A stretch of DNA of 64,000 nt from Stercorarius parasiticus (Eukaryota > Chordata > Aves > Charadriiformes > Stercorariidae): the NCBI GenBank assembly GCA_013396915.1, contig VWZL01000298.1, positions 428,144 through 492,143 on the forward strand, given 5' to 3'. The notes under the pieces are model-generated. The model was given only the letters and a program-made list of their open reading frames with translations. It made no database searches and was not told where the DNA came from. This document shows positions 36,993 through 47,941 of this stretch, in pieces; positions within the stretch are counted from its first letter, which is position 1, and each line of letters starts with the position of its first letter. The translations under genes and the position numbers were made by a program.

Positions 36993-39900
36993 TTCTCCTG
37001 AGTGAGAAAGGCCTTCACTATCCTCTGAGCTTTTCATCTCTTTTTTCCAAATTCCTTAGAAATTCCTTCTTTCATCTTGGACAGAATTCTTCAGGAATCT
37101 GTGAAGTGAGCATCTCAAGTCACCCAAATCACGAGGCCATCCAGTACCTACATAATAATATTTTCAAAGCATGCTCTCCTTTTTGGCTCCTCAACATCAT
37201 TTTAAAAGTCAGGATCTCCACGGCCCAATTAGGATACCCAAAAACCTATAATATCAGAAATTAGTGATAGACTTTTGAAAACTTTTCCTGAAGCCATGGG
37301 TCACAACATTTCTGCTTGCAAACCCCTCTCTGTCTCATCAGTCCTCCTCTTGTTTTAAAGCAGTACGTTCAGCAAAAGGTGGCTATTTTGCATTTGCCAG
37401 GTACCTTCAGAGCAACTGTTGCTTGCAGTAACTTGTAACTTACATGTGCAAACTCAAACCTATTACAGAGAGAAATGAGAGGAATGCAAATCAGGTCAGA
37501 ATCACACTGACAAAATGATAACACTCAGAAAGCACTTGTAAGGTTGTACAAAAGGTCCAAGCCTCGAAGCTGAATTTTGAATACTTGCCCTTTAAATTCT
37601 ATTATAAGTTTAAGGCAAACCTTAGGGCTTCTTAACATTCAGTTTTGACAAGTGAATAAATTGCTAAGAGAATATAATTCATTGGTTTAACATCAAGGAA
37701 GAATAAGATAGTATGCAAAGACAATAGTAAATGATACATTACAGACATCATCATTATGCTGTTGCAGACAATAGTGTCCTGGGCTATAAGATTATTTATT
37801 TATTTTTACCTAGTACAGAGCCAAGCACAGCTTCACTGGTTAAAAAGAACTAAAAAAGTAATAATAATGAACTAACGTAGTGAATGTACCATATGCCCAT
37901 CTGGCGTATAAGCTACATATGGAAAAGAAGCAAATAATTGCTTTTTTAAACCAAACTGTTGCCAGAACCTCTGCCTTGTCTAAGGGTCTCCTTTTTACTC
38001 GTGTTTAAAGATTTTTCTGTTTCAAAATTCCAGAGTCCCATTATTTGGAACTCAATGGAAAATTGTGTGCTTTTTTATTTAACAATGCTTACATGCCCTA
38101 AAGACCCTGGAATCACCCTTTTTTTCTGGATTCACCATACTGGTCACACTTACAGGCTACACTTGGGCGTAACAATTAGTTCACTGATGAATCGGTTGAT
38201 GACACTACTTATTTGGCCGGGATAGCTTCATAAATTAGATTTTGTAATCCTTTTGCATCTGATACACCATAATATTAGTATTTAATCTGGATAACATAAA
38301 CCACAAATGCTCAAATGTTCCTCATCACCTGGATGATGAGAAAATGGAAATACTCATTTAAAGTTTTGGAGATTAAACTGCAAGAGTTACGATTTTCTGA
38401 AGAGTTCTGACACAATCTATGGATGTGTTTAGCTGGTGCAGTCCACGGAGAGATGTTCTCTCTGCAGGTGGTCAGCGCAGGGGATGGTTCTGTAGTGATT
38501 ACAGAAACCCAAACCCCCGTTCCCGTGACAGAGAGTTTTTTGTGTTACTTTCACATGCCGAATTCAATTGGAGGAATGTTTGCGGTGTGCAGAGAACTTC
38601 TCGTAAGAGAGATAGATTTGGGGGATTATGCAAAATTTCCTTTTAGTAAGGGTGTTTATTGTTAAACTGAAATGAGCAAATGCTCTAAATCCTTAAATAG
38701 CTACTTCTTTTCATGCTTGTTTACGGAATCACAATAAATATTTGGGTTTCTGGATTTCTTTTGCCCACCATTTTCCCTTGTCATTGCCCACCATGTTACT
38801 GACTATATGCGGAAACTTACCAAGAGACCAAACAAAGAACTATAAATCTCTCTAGTTCTTGGTAATCTCATGCATTCCTGGCTCCCAGCTGATCTATCAA
38901 GAGGTCATTTGGTTGAAAGCCAACTTGCCAGACCTCCCTCCCTTGTCACTGTTTTAATTTCCTCTTTTGCTTGCTTTATTCTCAGTACTGGTACATTTAA
39001 AAAAAAAAAAATAGCATTTGCATCTTTACAAGGAATTGCATTTTAAATAAGACATTCTTGGGCAACGACAAAAAAGACCCTCTGTCTCTGAGGATGTATC
39101 TTGACAACTTGTTTTTAGTGTTTGGGAACACAGACCACTTTGTTCAGTTCTGCACAAGCAGATAGTTTTAGACAACTATTTAATAGTACCCGAAGCAAAA
39201 AAAAAAAAAAAAGAAAAAAAAGAAAAAGCAAAGGGAACACAGGGAACACAAATCATTGGCTACTTATCCCAAGAAGCCTTGATACTTACCGTAGACAGCA
39301 GTCTTCTCCCTGCCTGATGGCAAAAGTATTTTAAACATACATGCAATATCTTCTCTTGCAGATTTGTATGTCGTCTGACTCACAGGGAATCAGACACAGG
39401 ACTGGGGGCACCAGTCTTCCAGCATTGCAAAGGACAAACTTCTTGCCTGGCCAGTATTCTTTCAGCCTTTATAAGTGAGAAGCACATCTTGGCCTTGATT
39501 GATCTAACAGTCTGGGTTTGGCTCTCTAGTCTTTGGTCTCTTTCCCAGGCTGGCTGTTGACAGGCTATGGAGTATTACACATGGGTTTTAATCTTCAGGA
39601 AACATAAAGCATACGTGGCTGGCTCCAAATCACCTGCTCTCCCATACCACAGAATAGGAAAGATGGGGTTTAAGGGAAGGGCTAGAATACAGAGGGGAGG
39701 GAGTAGCAGGAGATTGCAGTGTGTTGTATGTAACCCCAGCCACTGCCATGCTCCCCCTGAGACTGAGACATCTAAAATTACTTGACCAATGTCTCAGCTA
39801 TTTAAAGCTAGGCCAGGAGCTGTTTGGTCTCTACAAATACCTAAAAAGATATCAAAAAGTCTCTTCCTTTTCTCAACCGCAAGTATTTCCATTCACAAGC

Positions 39901-42198
39901 AGTTGGCGCATTCGATCCAATATTATGTTTCGTGCTTACCTGAGATGCAGCTGGAAATCAAAACAGTCCTTCAGGCCGAAAAAGGGAAAACTTTTCTGCA
40001 GATGATGTCACCTCTCTCTCCTCTCCCAGATTTTGTTGCTGTCGTTGTTCTTTGTGGTGAAGGGAAAAAGCCTAAAGAACCCAATTGATTTGCTGCCAGT
40101 CAGAGGATGGCGATGCTCTAATTTGCTCACATTCCACCCCAAATTTGGGTGATGTGACTTGAATCCTGTCCCAGTTTCTGCAACTCAAGCCTGTTTCTAG
40201 AATGCATCTCTCTCCATCCCACAGTGCCCGAGCCCGGGGCCAGTAACACCACCAGACCAGCGAAGACCGCTGTCGCCTCCTTTGACAGTCCACAAAACTG
40301 GAGCTCTTTAGTAAGTTACTTAGGAAATTCCCTGTCTCTAGGCCAGCCGTTGACAGAAGAAATGCCTGTGGATATTTGCATCGTCACAACACACTCCGCA
40401 ACATAATCCAGCAACTGGCCCAGCCATTCTGTAATTAGACCAGAGTAATCCTGGCTCCCCCAGAACCCATGCCCTTTCTCCTTCAGCAACTCAACAGGTG
40501 AGGAGCAGCCTCACGGATTGAATTATGACTCTGCCTTGCTGTTACCTGATAGCTTTGGGAGGGAGCGAGCGGTGGGGGCAGAGGGGGTGTTGGTGGTTTA
40601 TAAGGGCAGTCCTGGAAGAAGGAGCTGGGAGAGAAGAGGTTTGTGGGAGAGGCAGAGAGCTGTCAGCTCAGCTGCATGAAGGACAGGGTTTCCTACCTCC
40701 AGCCAGCAAACATTCTTTCAGATTTTTCACCCTCACGCCTTTATATTATAGTATTATTACTCTTTATAGTTTAATAAGTTTCCCCATTGTTGTGACATGT
40801 GACAGCAGCACCTGTGTTGGTAGGTGAAGCAAAGTGGGAACAATGCCTTGTTGTCTGTAACAAATACCTGTCAATTCCAGATTGACAATTTCTACTTAAG
40901 CTAATTTACAAAGGGAAAGGTAAAACACCCTCTCCCAGGGTATTATGAAAAGAAATAACGAAACATTTGATATATGCTTTTACAATTAGAACAAAACCTA
41001 AAGCTTTAACTTAACAGCATAAAAGAAAACAATAGAATGAAAAAAAATTAACACGTGGCCTGATTGACAGTTGCTACAAAAAAAAAAAGTTATACATCTG
41101 CATATATATTCTTAGCTGTAAAACAAACGTATTCATCTGGAAACTGGGTGAAAATCTTCCTCCTTCTCTGCCAGACTGATGTGCCACAAGCCACTCCAAA
41201 GGCCATGATCTGCAGGTGATGAAAGTGGCTTTGGCCTCCAGGACCAAGCCATTACTGATTCACTTGTTCGGTGAACACAAGGCCATGTGGTTTTCATCTG
41301 TGCATGTTTACAGCATTTAACAGAGCAGAGCACGAGCTCTCCTAGAAAGGGCTGGGTGTGCTTCAGAAAAGGAGTTATTTACCAGTTCTCTCCTTCTTTT
41401 CTCCTGTTTTACGGATTTAATGACGGAGTTTGGCTTTCTCGCAACGCTGACCACCCTCGACTGAACCTGAACAGGGTGAAAATGTAGTGGGGAAAAAATA
41501 TTACGTGTCTTCCTTCAAATTCTCCGTACCGGTATGGACAGTGGCATGCAGAGGATGCCCTGAAAGGGACAACGAGCCCCTTCCTCTGCTGCCATATACG
41601 CTCCACCACGTGAACCATGGTGGCCCCAGACCCTGCAGGAGCACACTGCGTCTAATGGACACGTTAGCGAGAGGCCGTGTTTGCTGGGATACAGGCAGAC
41701 AGACGGCATGTTTCAACAATGCATTCTCTTAAACACATCAATTCCCTATTTTCTACCTTCAGCAACTGAGAAAATGGGACTTCATTAATGTTATTCCAGA
41801 TGAAGAGCGGCAGAGAAATGTAACTTTTAAAAAAAGCCTGTATTTTTAAATTGAGAGAGACCAATTACAAAAGCTATAAACACTTTAATCATTTCTCTGA
41901 ACATGTGGAAATACATACATTGTGAACCTTTTTCATAGGAAATGCTGAAATCCTTTCCTTAATGGTGCATTTTCTTAATGGCTTTACAGTTTCTCTGTTC
42001 ATTTCAAAGGGCTGTTATTTGTTATGTGGACATAAGTTTAGATTATGGTTTAGAATGCTGAGAGATGTTTGAAAGAATTATCTGGTGGATGGTGGCAGCT
42101 ACTTTTGCGTTGCCTTCTGTTCTTGCTTTGAAATATATGGGGGTGGGGATATGGCGGGGGGGAATGCCTGTGTGCTAAATATTCCCCATAAAAATGTA
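36993..42198. other. Unique non-coding sequence
   Basis: I see no gene. Two overlapping plus-strand frames at 38419-38665 look slightly protein-like but have no start or splice support and no family. A-rich simple sequence lies at 39001-39012 and 39197-39229. A-runs occur near 41040 and 41079. The rest is unique sequence. Confidence 0.6.
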
Positions 42199-42605
42199 GG
42201 GTGAAATCCTGTCCCTGGTCAAATCAGGAACGTATCTCACATTTCTTCAACAGCTAGATTTTATCCAGGTATTTTACTTTATTAAGTACTAAAGTAAAAA
42301 TAAAGTTTATAAAAAAGGATGTCTTTATTCTTTGCAGTGAGATATTTTTACCTTATGCTTCTTTGATCTTTTGGGGGGCATAGCGATAGTATGTGCAAGA
42401 CTGAAAAAGAACAAAAATGTGTTGTATAAAAAGAAGTCACGATGGGCATTGCAGATGATGGAGTCAGAAAATTAGAAAACATTGATAATTTTGGAAACAG
42501 CATAGTCTTTGTAAAAGATGAAATGTGGTCTACATGAGTGTCTTAGAATGATGTGGAGGTCTTGGATGAAATCCCAGCCCTGTTGAACGCAATGGGAATT
42601 TTTCC
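42199..42605 (+). mobile_element. Two fragments of ancient repeat motif A in the same orientation
   Basis: GGGTGAAATCCTGTCCCTGG (42199-42218) and GATGAAATCCCAGCCCTG followed by AACGCAATGGGAATTTTTCC (42564-42605) both match the remembered motif 'ggtgaaatcctggccccattgaagtcaatgggagttttgcc'. They are about 345 bp apart and in the same direction. They could be two ends of one old element or two insertions. The sequence between them is not recognisable. Confidence 0.35.
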
Positions 42606-44231
42606 TTTCACTGAAACAAAATCAAGTTTTCACTTGCCCCCCATTTTAAAAGCGTGTGGAGGAGCAGTAGAATTTCTTCTTTAGAAAGAAATCTTGTCTG
42701 GTTTAGACATTTGCACTCCCCTTTCCTGCCCTGTGCTCTTCTCCCATGTCTTCCAGAGGTCTGAGCTTGAGCTCCTTCACTACTCAAGTATCTCACACAA
42801 GGGAATCCCCCCCCTAAGTCAGAGACTGCACTCATTCACCAAACGCCTAATTTATACAAATTACATTGAATAACTATCGACACTCCTCTACCATCGGTAA
42901 AAAGCCTGTTACACTGATTCTGAGAGCATTTATATAGACTTGGGAAAGCTGAGCAAAATTTTTGGAGATCCAGAAAATCACCGCCCGCAACAATTCTCTT
43001 GGCCAAATTCAAGTCTTGCTAGAAACCGGAGAGTCTTTAGGGGTCTTCTGAAAGGAAAAATGTGAAAAATAAAATAATGATGGCACATTTCATGGTTAAG
43101 CCAACCTTAGTGGCTGAATTTGCCATTACTTCAAAGCAGGTAGAGATTGTCAACATAATGCCACACAGTGCTTATGTGTGGCGACAGCTGAAGCTCCCTC
43201 AAGAGCTCAGCCCCTGACCTAAAGCAGGTACCACCTTGCCTGGAGCCCTTCCTTCCTCAGGGAGTACTTTACCATTCCCCGTCCTGGTTTCCATTCCACT
43301 GTAAGGAGGAAGGATGCAATTGCCTGTGAATCCTAAATGTTTGGAGTCCTCAGCACTTTAAACATAACCTCTAAGAGGTTACTCCACTGTTATATGCTCT
43401 GTTATAGATATTTTGCTTGTGCTTGTTGATGGAAAGGCGTACTCTGGGTCATTGCTCTCTTCTATCACAAATCCAGATATTACACTAACATGTCTTCTGA
43501 AATGACAAGGCAAATTTGACATGACCTGTGGGATTCCTCCTGTGAGGAGTCACCACTCAGTCCAAGCTATGGAGAGCGGAGTTCAGCTGATGTGGACACA
43601 AATCAGTTAAAAGCTTTTTTTTTTCCCTACCGTGGCTGATTTCACAAGCAAGAAAGATTATTTTTTTTTTCTGAAACTATTAAGCCTGTAGCTTTCATTT
43701 TTTTTCCACCACTACCACACACACACTGGCTGTTCACCTGGCATTTGGGAGAGGGCTACAAACCCCTCCATACTAAGCAGTAATATGGAAGACTATAGCC
43801 CACTGCCTTTTTTGTTTTGATGGGAGTTCTCACATTACCTATTCTGCTTACAGACCTTCTGCTTAAATACCCTGCAGTATTTATTCTAAGTAGAGGTAGA
43901 TGCAAATCGCCTCTCCATCTGCATCATGGACTGTCACTTGCCACACACAGGCTTTCCACATGCCCAGTCAGCTCAATTACAGCGTTGACATGGCAAACAT
44001 TAGCCAAAAGTTTTAGGATAATGTAAATAATTTGTGCAATTAATCTGCGGTTTACACATTGCATAAATTTGTTGGAATGTTCTCACTTATTGGAGGAGAG
44101 CAGATAAATTCACCAAATGTCAACCTCTAAAGAATATATTCAAACAATGATGTTGTTCTATGCCTGTGGGGGAGAAGACTGAGCCTGGCAGCCAGATGTC
44201 CACCATGCTTTACTCCCAGAGAAAGAAAAGG
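42606..44231. other. Unique non-coding sequence
   Basis: I see no gene. An 8-bp dyad (GCCACACA at 43160-43167 with TGTGTGGC at 43175-43182) could form a small hairpin. T-runs occur near 43615, 43660 and 43700. Confidence 0.6.
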
Positions 44232-44294
44232 CGTGTGCTTGTGTGTGTGCATGCATGTATGTGTCTGTGCATGTGTGTGTGAGAGAGAGAGAGA
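44232..44294 (+). repeat. (TG)n/(GA)n compound microsatellite
   Basis: GTGTGTGTGC, ATGCATGTATGTGTCTGTGC and ATGTGTGTGT run into GAGAGAGAGAGA. The minus-strand frame rich in His and Thr here is an artefact. Confidence 0.9.
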
Positions 44295-45464
44295 CAATTC
44301 TGGAAAGGAAGATTTCTTTCTGTCTTTTCGCAGTAAAATTTAATTTTGAGAATCTTACTCAGACTGAATAAAACCCATTTAGAATATGTTGATTTTGCCT
44401 TCCTCATCTAGCACAAATGATTCCTCTATTTTAACCCCTGGCTGTATAGCAGGGTATTTCATTAAAATTTCAGTCCAATGACTTGTCTTAGCTGTTTGCA
44501 ACAGACTGGGAGGTCTGCAATATTTCACATTGTACTTCTTCCCTGCAAGGTTGAAGCTGGATTGCACATTTCAGCTACGGGTTGCACATCTTAACAACTG
44601 TAACTAGTGCAACATGAACTACTTCAAAACAACATGTAAACACTGCCTGAAGAGCCAGAAGTTTCCTCCTAGGCATTCAGATAGCCTGGAAATCTTTGTG
44701 ACAAGCTATGGCTGGAGCAGCATGTATGTGTCTGATGCAGAAGTTACAGAGTTAACTCCACGTTAATTTGATGGGTATTGCTTGTAGAGAACAGGGGCTC
44801 CAAAGGATGTATGTGGGGGAAGATCCCTGTGCCTTCCTCTCCTGGGGAAAGAGTTCCAGTCATACTCTAGTAAATGAAAGCCCGTGCAAGGCAACTGCGG
44901 TTAAACACCCATGTAAATGCTATTCCTGTACTACTCCTGCCTGTCAAAGCTGAGGAGAGCGTTTTGCAGCTTCCAGGAAATGACCAGCACCACCACATCC
45001 ACCAGGTTCAACAACCGCACGCTTTCCACCTGAGAAAGGAAGAAAGGCAGAAGGAGCTTTACGCAAATAAGAAATATACAACACTCACATAGTAAGAGTG
45101 ATTGCTATTGCAGTAATTGGGCTCTCAGGAAGACCTTTAGCTCTCAACTCCAGTAGACACTTAGAAATGCTGTTCACAGCCCAGAGACGTCTTTATCAAT
45201 ATACAAGAAGAGAACACAGAGCTCCTCATGTCCAAGAAATCTACATGGCCATCAATAAGATTGGATAGCTTTATTGTTTTCATTAACCAGTGTCAGATTT
45301 TAATGCCACCTGAGGCACATGCAAAGAAAGGATTTGCTTTTTTAAGATATAGTGCTCATGTGATTAGCCTTTCCACCCACCCCAGCTCATGATACTGTAT
45401 GTACTGACATTATCATCTCATAGTACTGCCCAGACACCACAAAACCTGTAATTTATTTCTTCCC
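44295..45464. other. Unique non-coding sequence
   Basis: I see no gene and no clear repeat in this interval. Confidence 0.6.
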
Positions 45465-45565
45465 CCTAACGTCTATAAGAGGCAGGGAAGTGCCATTACA
45501 CCCATTTCACAAATAAGGAAAAAAAAAAAATCACTGAGATACTAAGCAGACAGGATCACCCCAGA
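45465..45565 (-). mobile_element. Probable MIR relic, antisense
   Basis: TCTATAAGAGGCAGGGAAGTGCCATTACACCCATTTCACAAATAAGGAAA lines up with the reverse complement of the MIR 3' half ('cctatgaggtaggtactattattatccccattttacagatgaggaaa'). A secondary A-run follows, then ACTGAGATACTAAGC and AGGATCACC where 'actgaggc...aggtcaca' is expected. This is the best of the three MIR-like matches in the window. The assignment is from memory. Confidence 0.5.
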
Positions 45566-46539
45566 AATTCACCCAGGATGAAAGAGGGTGCTAAAGTCCC
45601 TCCTAACAGACTGGCTGAGCCTTTTTCCTCTTGACATCTGTATGCGATTTGCTAATATTCCCAGAAGTGCAGATGTTGCAACAGCCTTCCCTCCCACCAG
45701 TTTGTGAGAATGCTGGGAGACCCTTCCACTTTGAAGGTTTCAGGTCACATTTAGCCTAAATCCATCTCTTTGCAATCAAACAGAGAAACACCTGTCAGTT
45801 TTGGGAAGCGCACTCCGGCTTTAGGAGGTGAGGGACACTGAATATGGAGAGAAGAACAAAAGAACATCTGCTGGTGCTCGCCCCAGGGCAGGAGATCAAA
45901 GATCACCCTTTTTCAAAGGTGGTCATACTGTCCAGGAACGTAAAACAAAATAAAAGACAAACTGTGATTGATAAGCAGATTCTATCACTCCACAGACCCC
46001 TAACAACAGAGAAAATATTTATTTATATTTCTCTATATTCCTTTATATATTGCTTCTTCCCTCCCTCAGCGCTTGTCTTTTGATTTCAGCTTGCTTAGCA
46101 TTCTTTTTCATTATTGTATTCCCTACACTTTGGATTCTGGTTTGTGTTCAAGTTCTTGTTTTACTAGAAATGCTACATCCTGGTGGAATTAAAATCCAAA
46201 TTGGATTTAGAGCACTGCTTAATTTGAGCTCCAGTGTCCCAGATGTTGGTTAGGTGCTGCGAACACTGCAAAATCTAATAATGTTTCTCACCTAAAAAAG
46301 AGCCATTAATATAATGCTAGGAATGAGACGTGCTGAGAGCCAATGGAAGCCAAAAGAAATCCAAGTAAAGGTTGCCAAAGTGCTTTTTCTCCCTTTGATT
46401 CCCACCCTCTCCCTGGGCTTTAGGTATTGCAGCACATGTGGAAGGCCCCTATAACACTAGGAAATGCTATACAGTTGTGATTTCGTAGGACAAAACAAAT
46501 AGTCTTACCTCTCCTAATATTTAATCCAGATTTGTAGTT
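45566..46539. other. Unique non-coding sequence
   Basis: I see no gene and no clear repeat. Confidence 0.6.
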
Positions 46540-46790
46540 TCCCAGTGCGCCGCTGTAAAATCACCCCGTGTGGCAGGGTCCTTCGATAGCGAGGCAGCGC
46601 CAAGTCTCAAGGTGGCTGAGCTGAGGGTTATGTTTCAATTTGGCAGTGTAACACCGTTTCCATAGACAAATTAACATTGTTTCATTTCATTTTGACACCA
46701 TAATGTCTTTTCCATAGACCTGCACTGACATTGTCGTGAAATCATTGCATCCCAATCAAGTGAATGGGAAATTAGCACCGTGACACAAAA
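46540..46790. other. Candidate conserved non-coding element with a repeated motif
   Basis: This is non-repetitive sequence with retained CpGs (GTGCGCCGC, CTTCGATAGCGAGGCAGCGCC). It carries the 11-mer TTTCCATAGAC twice, at 46657-46667 and 46709-46719, each preceded by an ACACC box and followed by ACATTGT. The paired layout suggests a duplicated binding module. Conservation itself cannot be judged here. Confidence 0.35.
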
Positions 46791-47016
46791 CATACTGAGA
46801 AAGTAACCACAGCTTAGTTTATTTGTCAAACTGAAATACCTCAGCCACCTTCAAACGCGTTTTCTGAAGCACCAGAAGAGCTGAGCGCAGGAATCAACAC
46901 TAACAAAACATGCGCTGTAAAATATGCTCCTTCCATTCAAGACTTAGGAAAGCTTCTAGAAACGAATGGTCCTTACTGCAGGCTTGGCAGGTTGGGGCTT
47001 GTGCCCTCCCTCTTTT

Positions 47017-47040
47017 CCTCCCTCCCTCCCTCCCTCTCTC
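47017..47040 (+). repeat. (CCTC)n simple repeat
   Basis: About six CCTC/CTCT units sit in a pyrimidine-rich stretch. Confidence 0.85.
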
Positions 47041-47094
47041 AGCATTTCTCTTTGGTGCTTGCATCTGAGCTGAGGGTTTGCAAGTCCAGGGAAT

Positions 47095-47139
47095 CGGCGC
47101 GACCTCCGCGTCCCCCGGCTGCTCAGCGCAGCGGGCGCT
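47095..47139. promoter_or_regulatory. Short CpG cluster
   Basis: Nine CpGs fall within about 45 bp in an otherwise CpG-poor window (GGCGCGACCTCCGCG and GCGCAGCGGGCGC). It is far too short for a classical CpG island, but it stands out. It could be the core of an unmethylated regulatory element or a minor promoter. No TATA box or start-site context is evident. Confidence 0.3.
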
Positions 47140-47689
47140 GGGGAACACTGCCATTAGTGCTTTGATTGGACTGAAATGGAAATCATCTTGGGGTTTCCAG
47201 GGTTGGAGCTCGAGAGCCTCGGTAAAAGTGCTACCACGGGAGCTAAATTTGAAACCACAAAAATCTCTGTTTATAGGAGAAATGTCCTGTTTACTTTAAC
47301 ATAGAGAACAAGCAGAAACACACCCCCACCCACCCCCCACAGCCCAAATTACTGATTCCTTAAACTTTTTGCTCTCAGACCCCATCTTAACAACAGAAAA
47401 CGCATTCATGGCCCAGCCTAAGCATATTAAAGGAGTCACATACACAATATTTCCTTATGCCAGTAATACGTTACATGCTACCTACATAACCTAAATAGTA
47501 ATTTTCATTTCTCTTCATCCCATCCCTACAGAGATACAAATATTAAAAGAAATTGATGTTGCACAGCCAGAACTCAAAAACGGCCAAATTCACCTCTCTC
47601 ACATGTATTGCACACTATTACTCCATTCCTGATATCTGTCACCTTTTTCTTTTGTGCCAACCTGCTAGCAGCCCTCTCCCCGCTCCCAG
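47140..47689. other. Unique non-coding sequence
   Basis: I see no gene. A C-rich tract (CACCCCCACCCACCCCCCAC) lies near 47321-47340. Confidence 0.6.
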
Positions 47690-47941
47690 CATCGGCTGCC
47701 TCCTCATCGCACCTCCCAGCCCTCTCTGCCCTCCCCACTGCCCCGCCACTTCCCCTGCCTCTCTCTTCCCGCAGCCTCTTCTTCTGTACTGTTTGTTCCT
47801 GCACCCCACATCCTTCCTGCCTCCCGTCACCTCACTCCTCTGCTTTTCAGGCAGCTGCACTGAGGGAGCAAGGGACAAATCTTCTCATTCTCTATGTTGG
47901 GATGGAAGCATGCCTGTAGCAACCACAGGTTATCACCACAG
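47690..47941 (+). other. Long pyrimidine tract and possible 91-bp exon
   Basis: Positions 47690-47850 are strongly C/T-rich and end in CTCTGCTTTTCAG, a textbook 3' splice acceptor. The following 47851-47941 is open in one frame (starting two bases in, 29 codons and two bases left over) and ends ACCACAG followed by GTATGT, a strong donor. The peptide is not recognised. A non-coding RNA exon, a lineage-specific exon or chance are all possible. Confidence 0.25.

Noticed and set aside
38419..38665. Two overlapping plus-strand frames, one with a faintly protein-like stretch
   Set aside because: The sequence fits no family I know and the frames compete with each other. There is no acceptor or donor at the right places.
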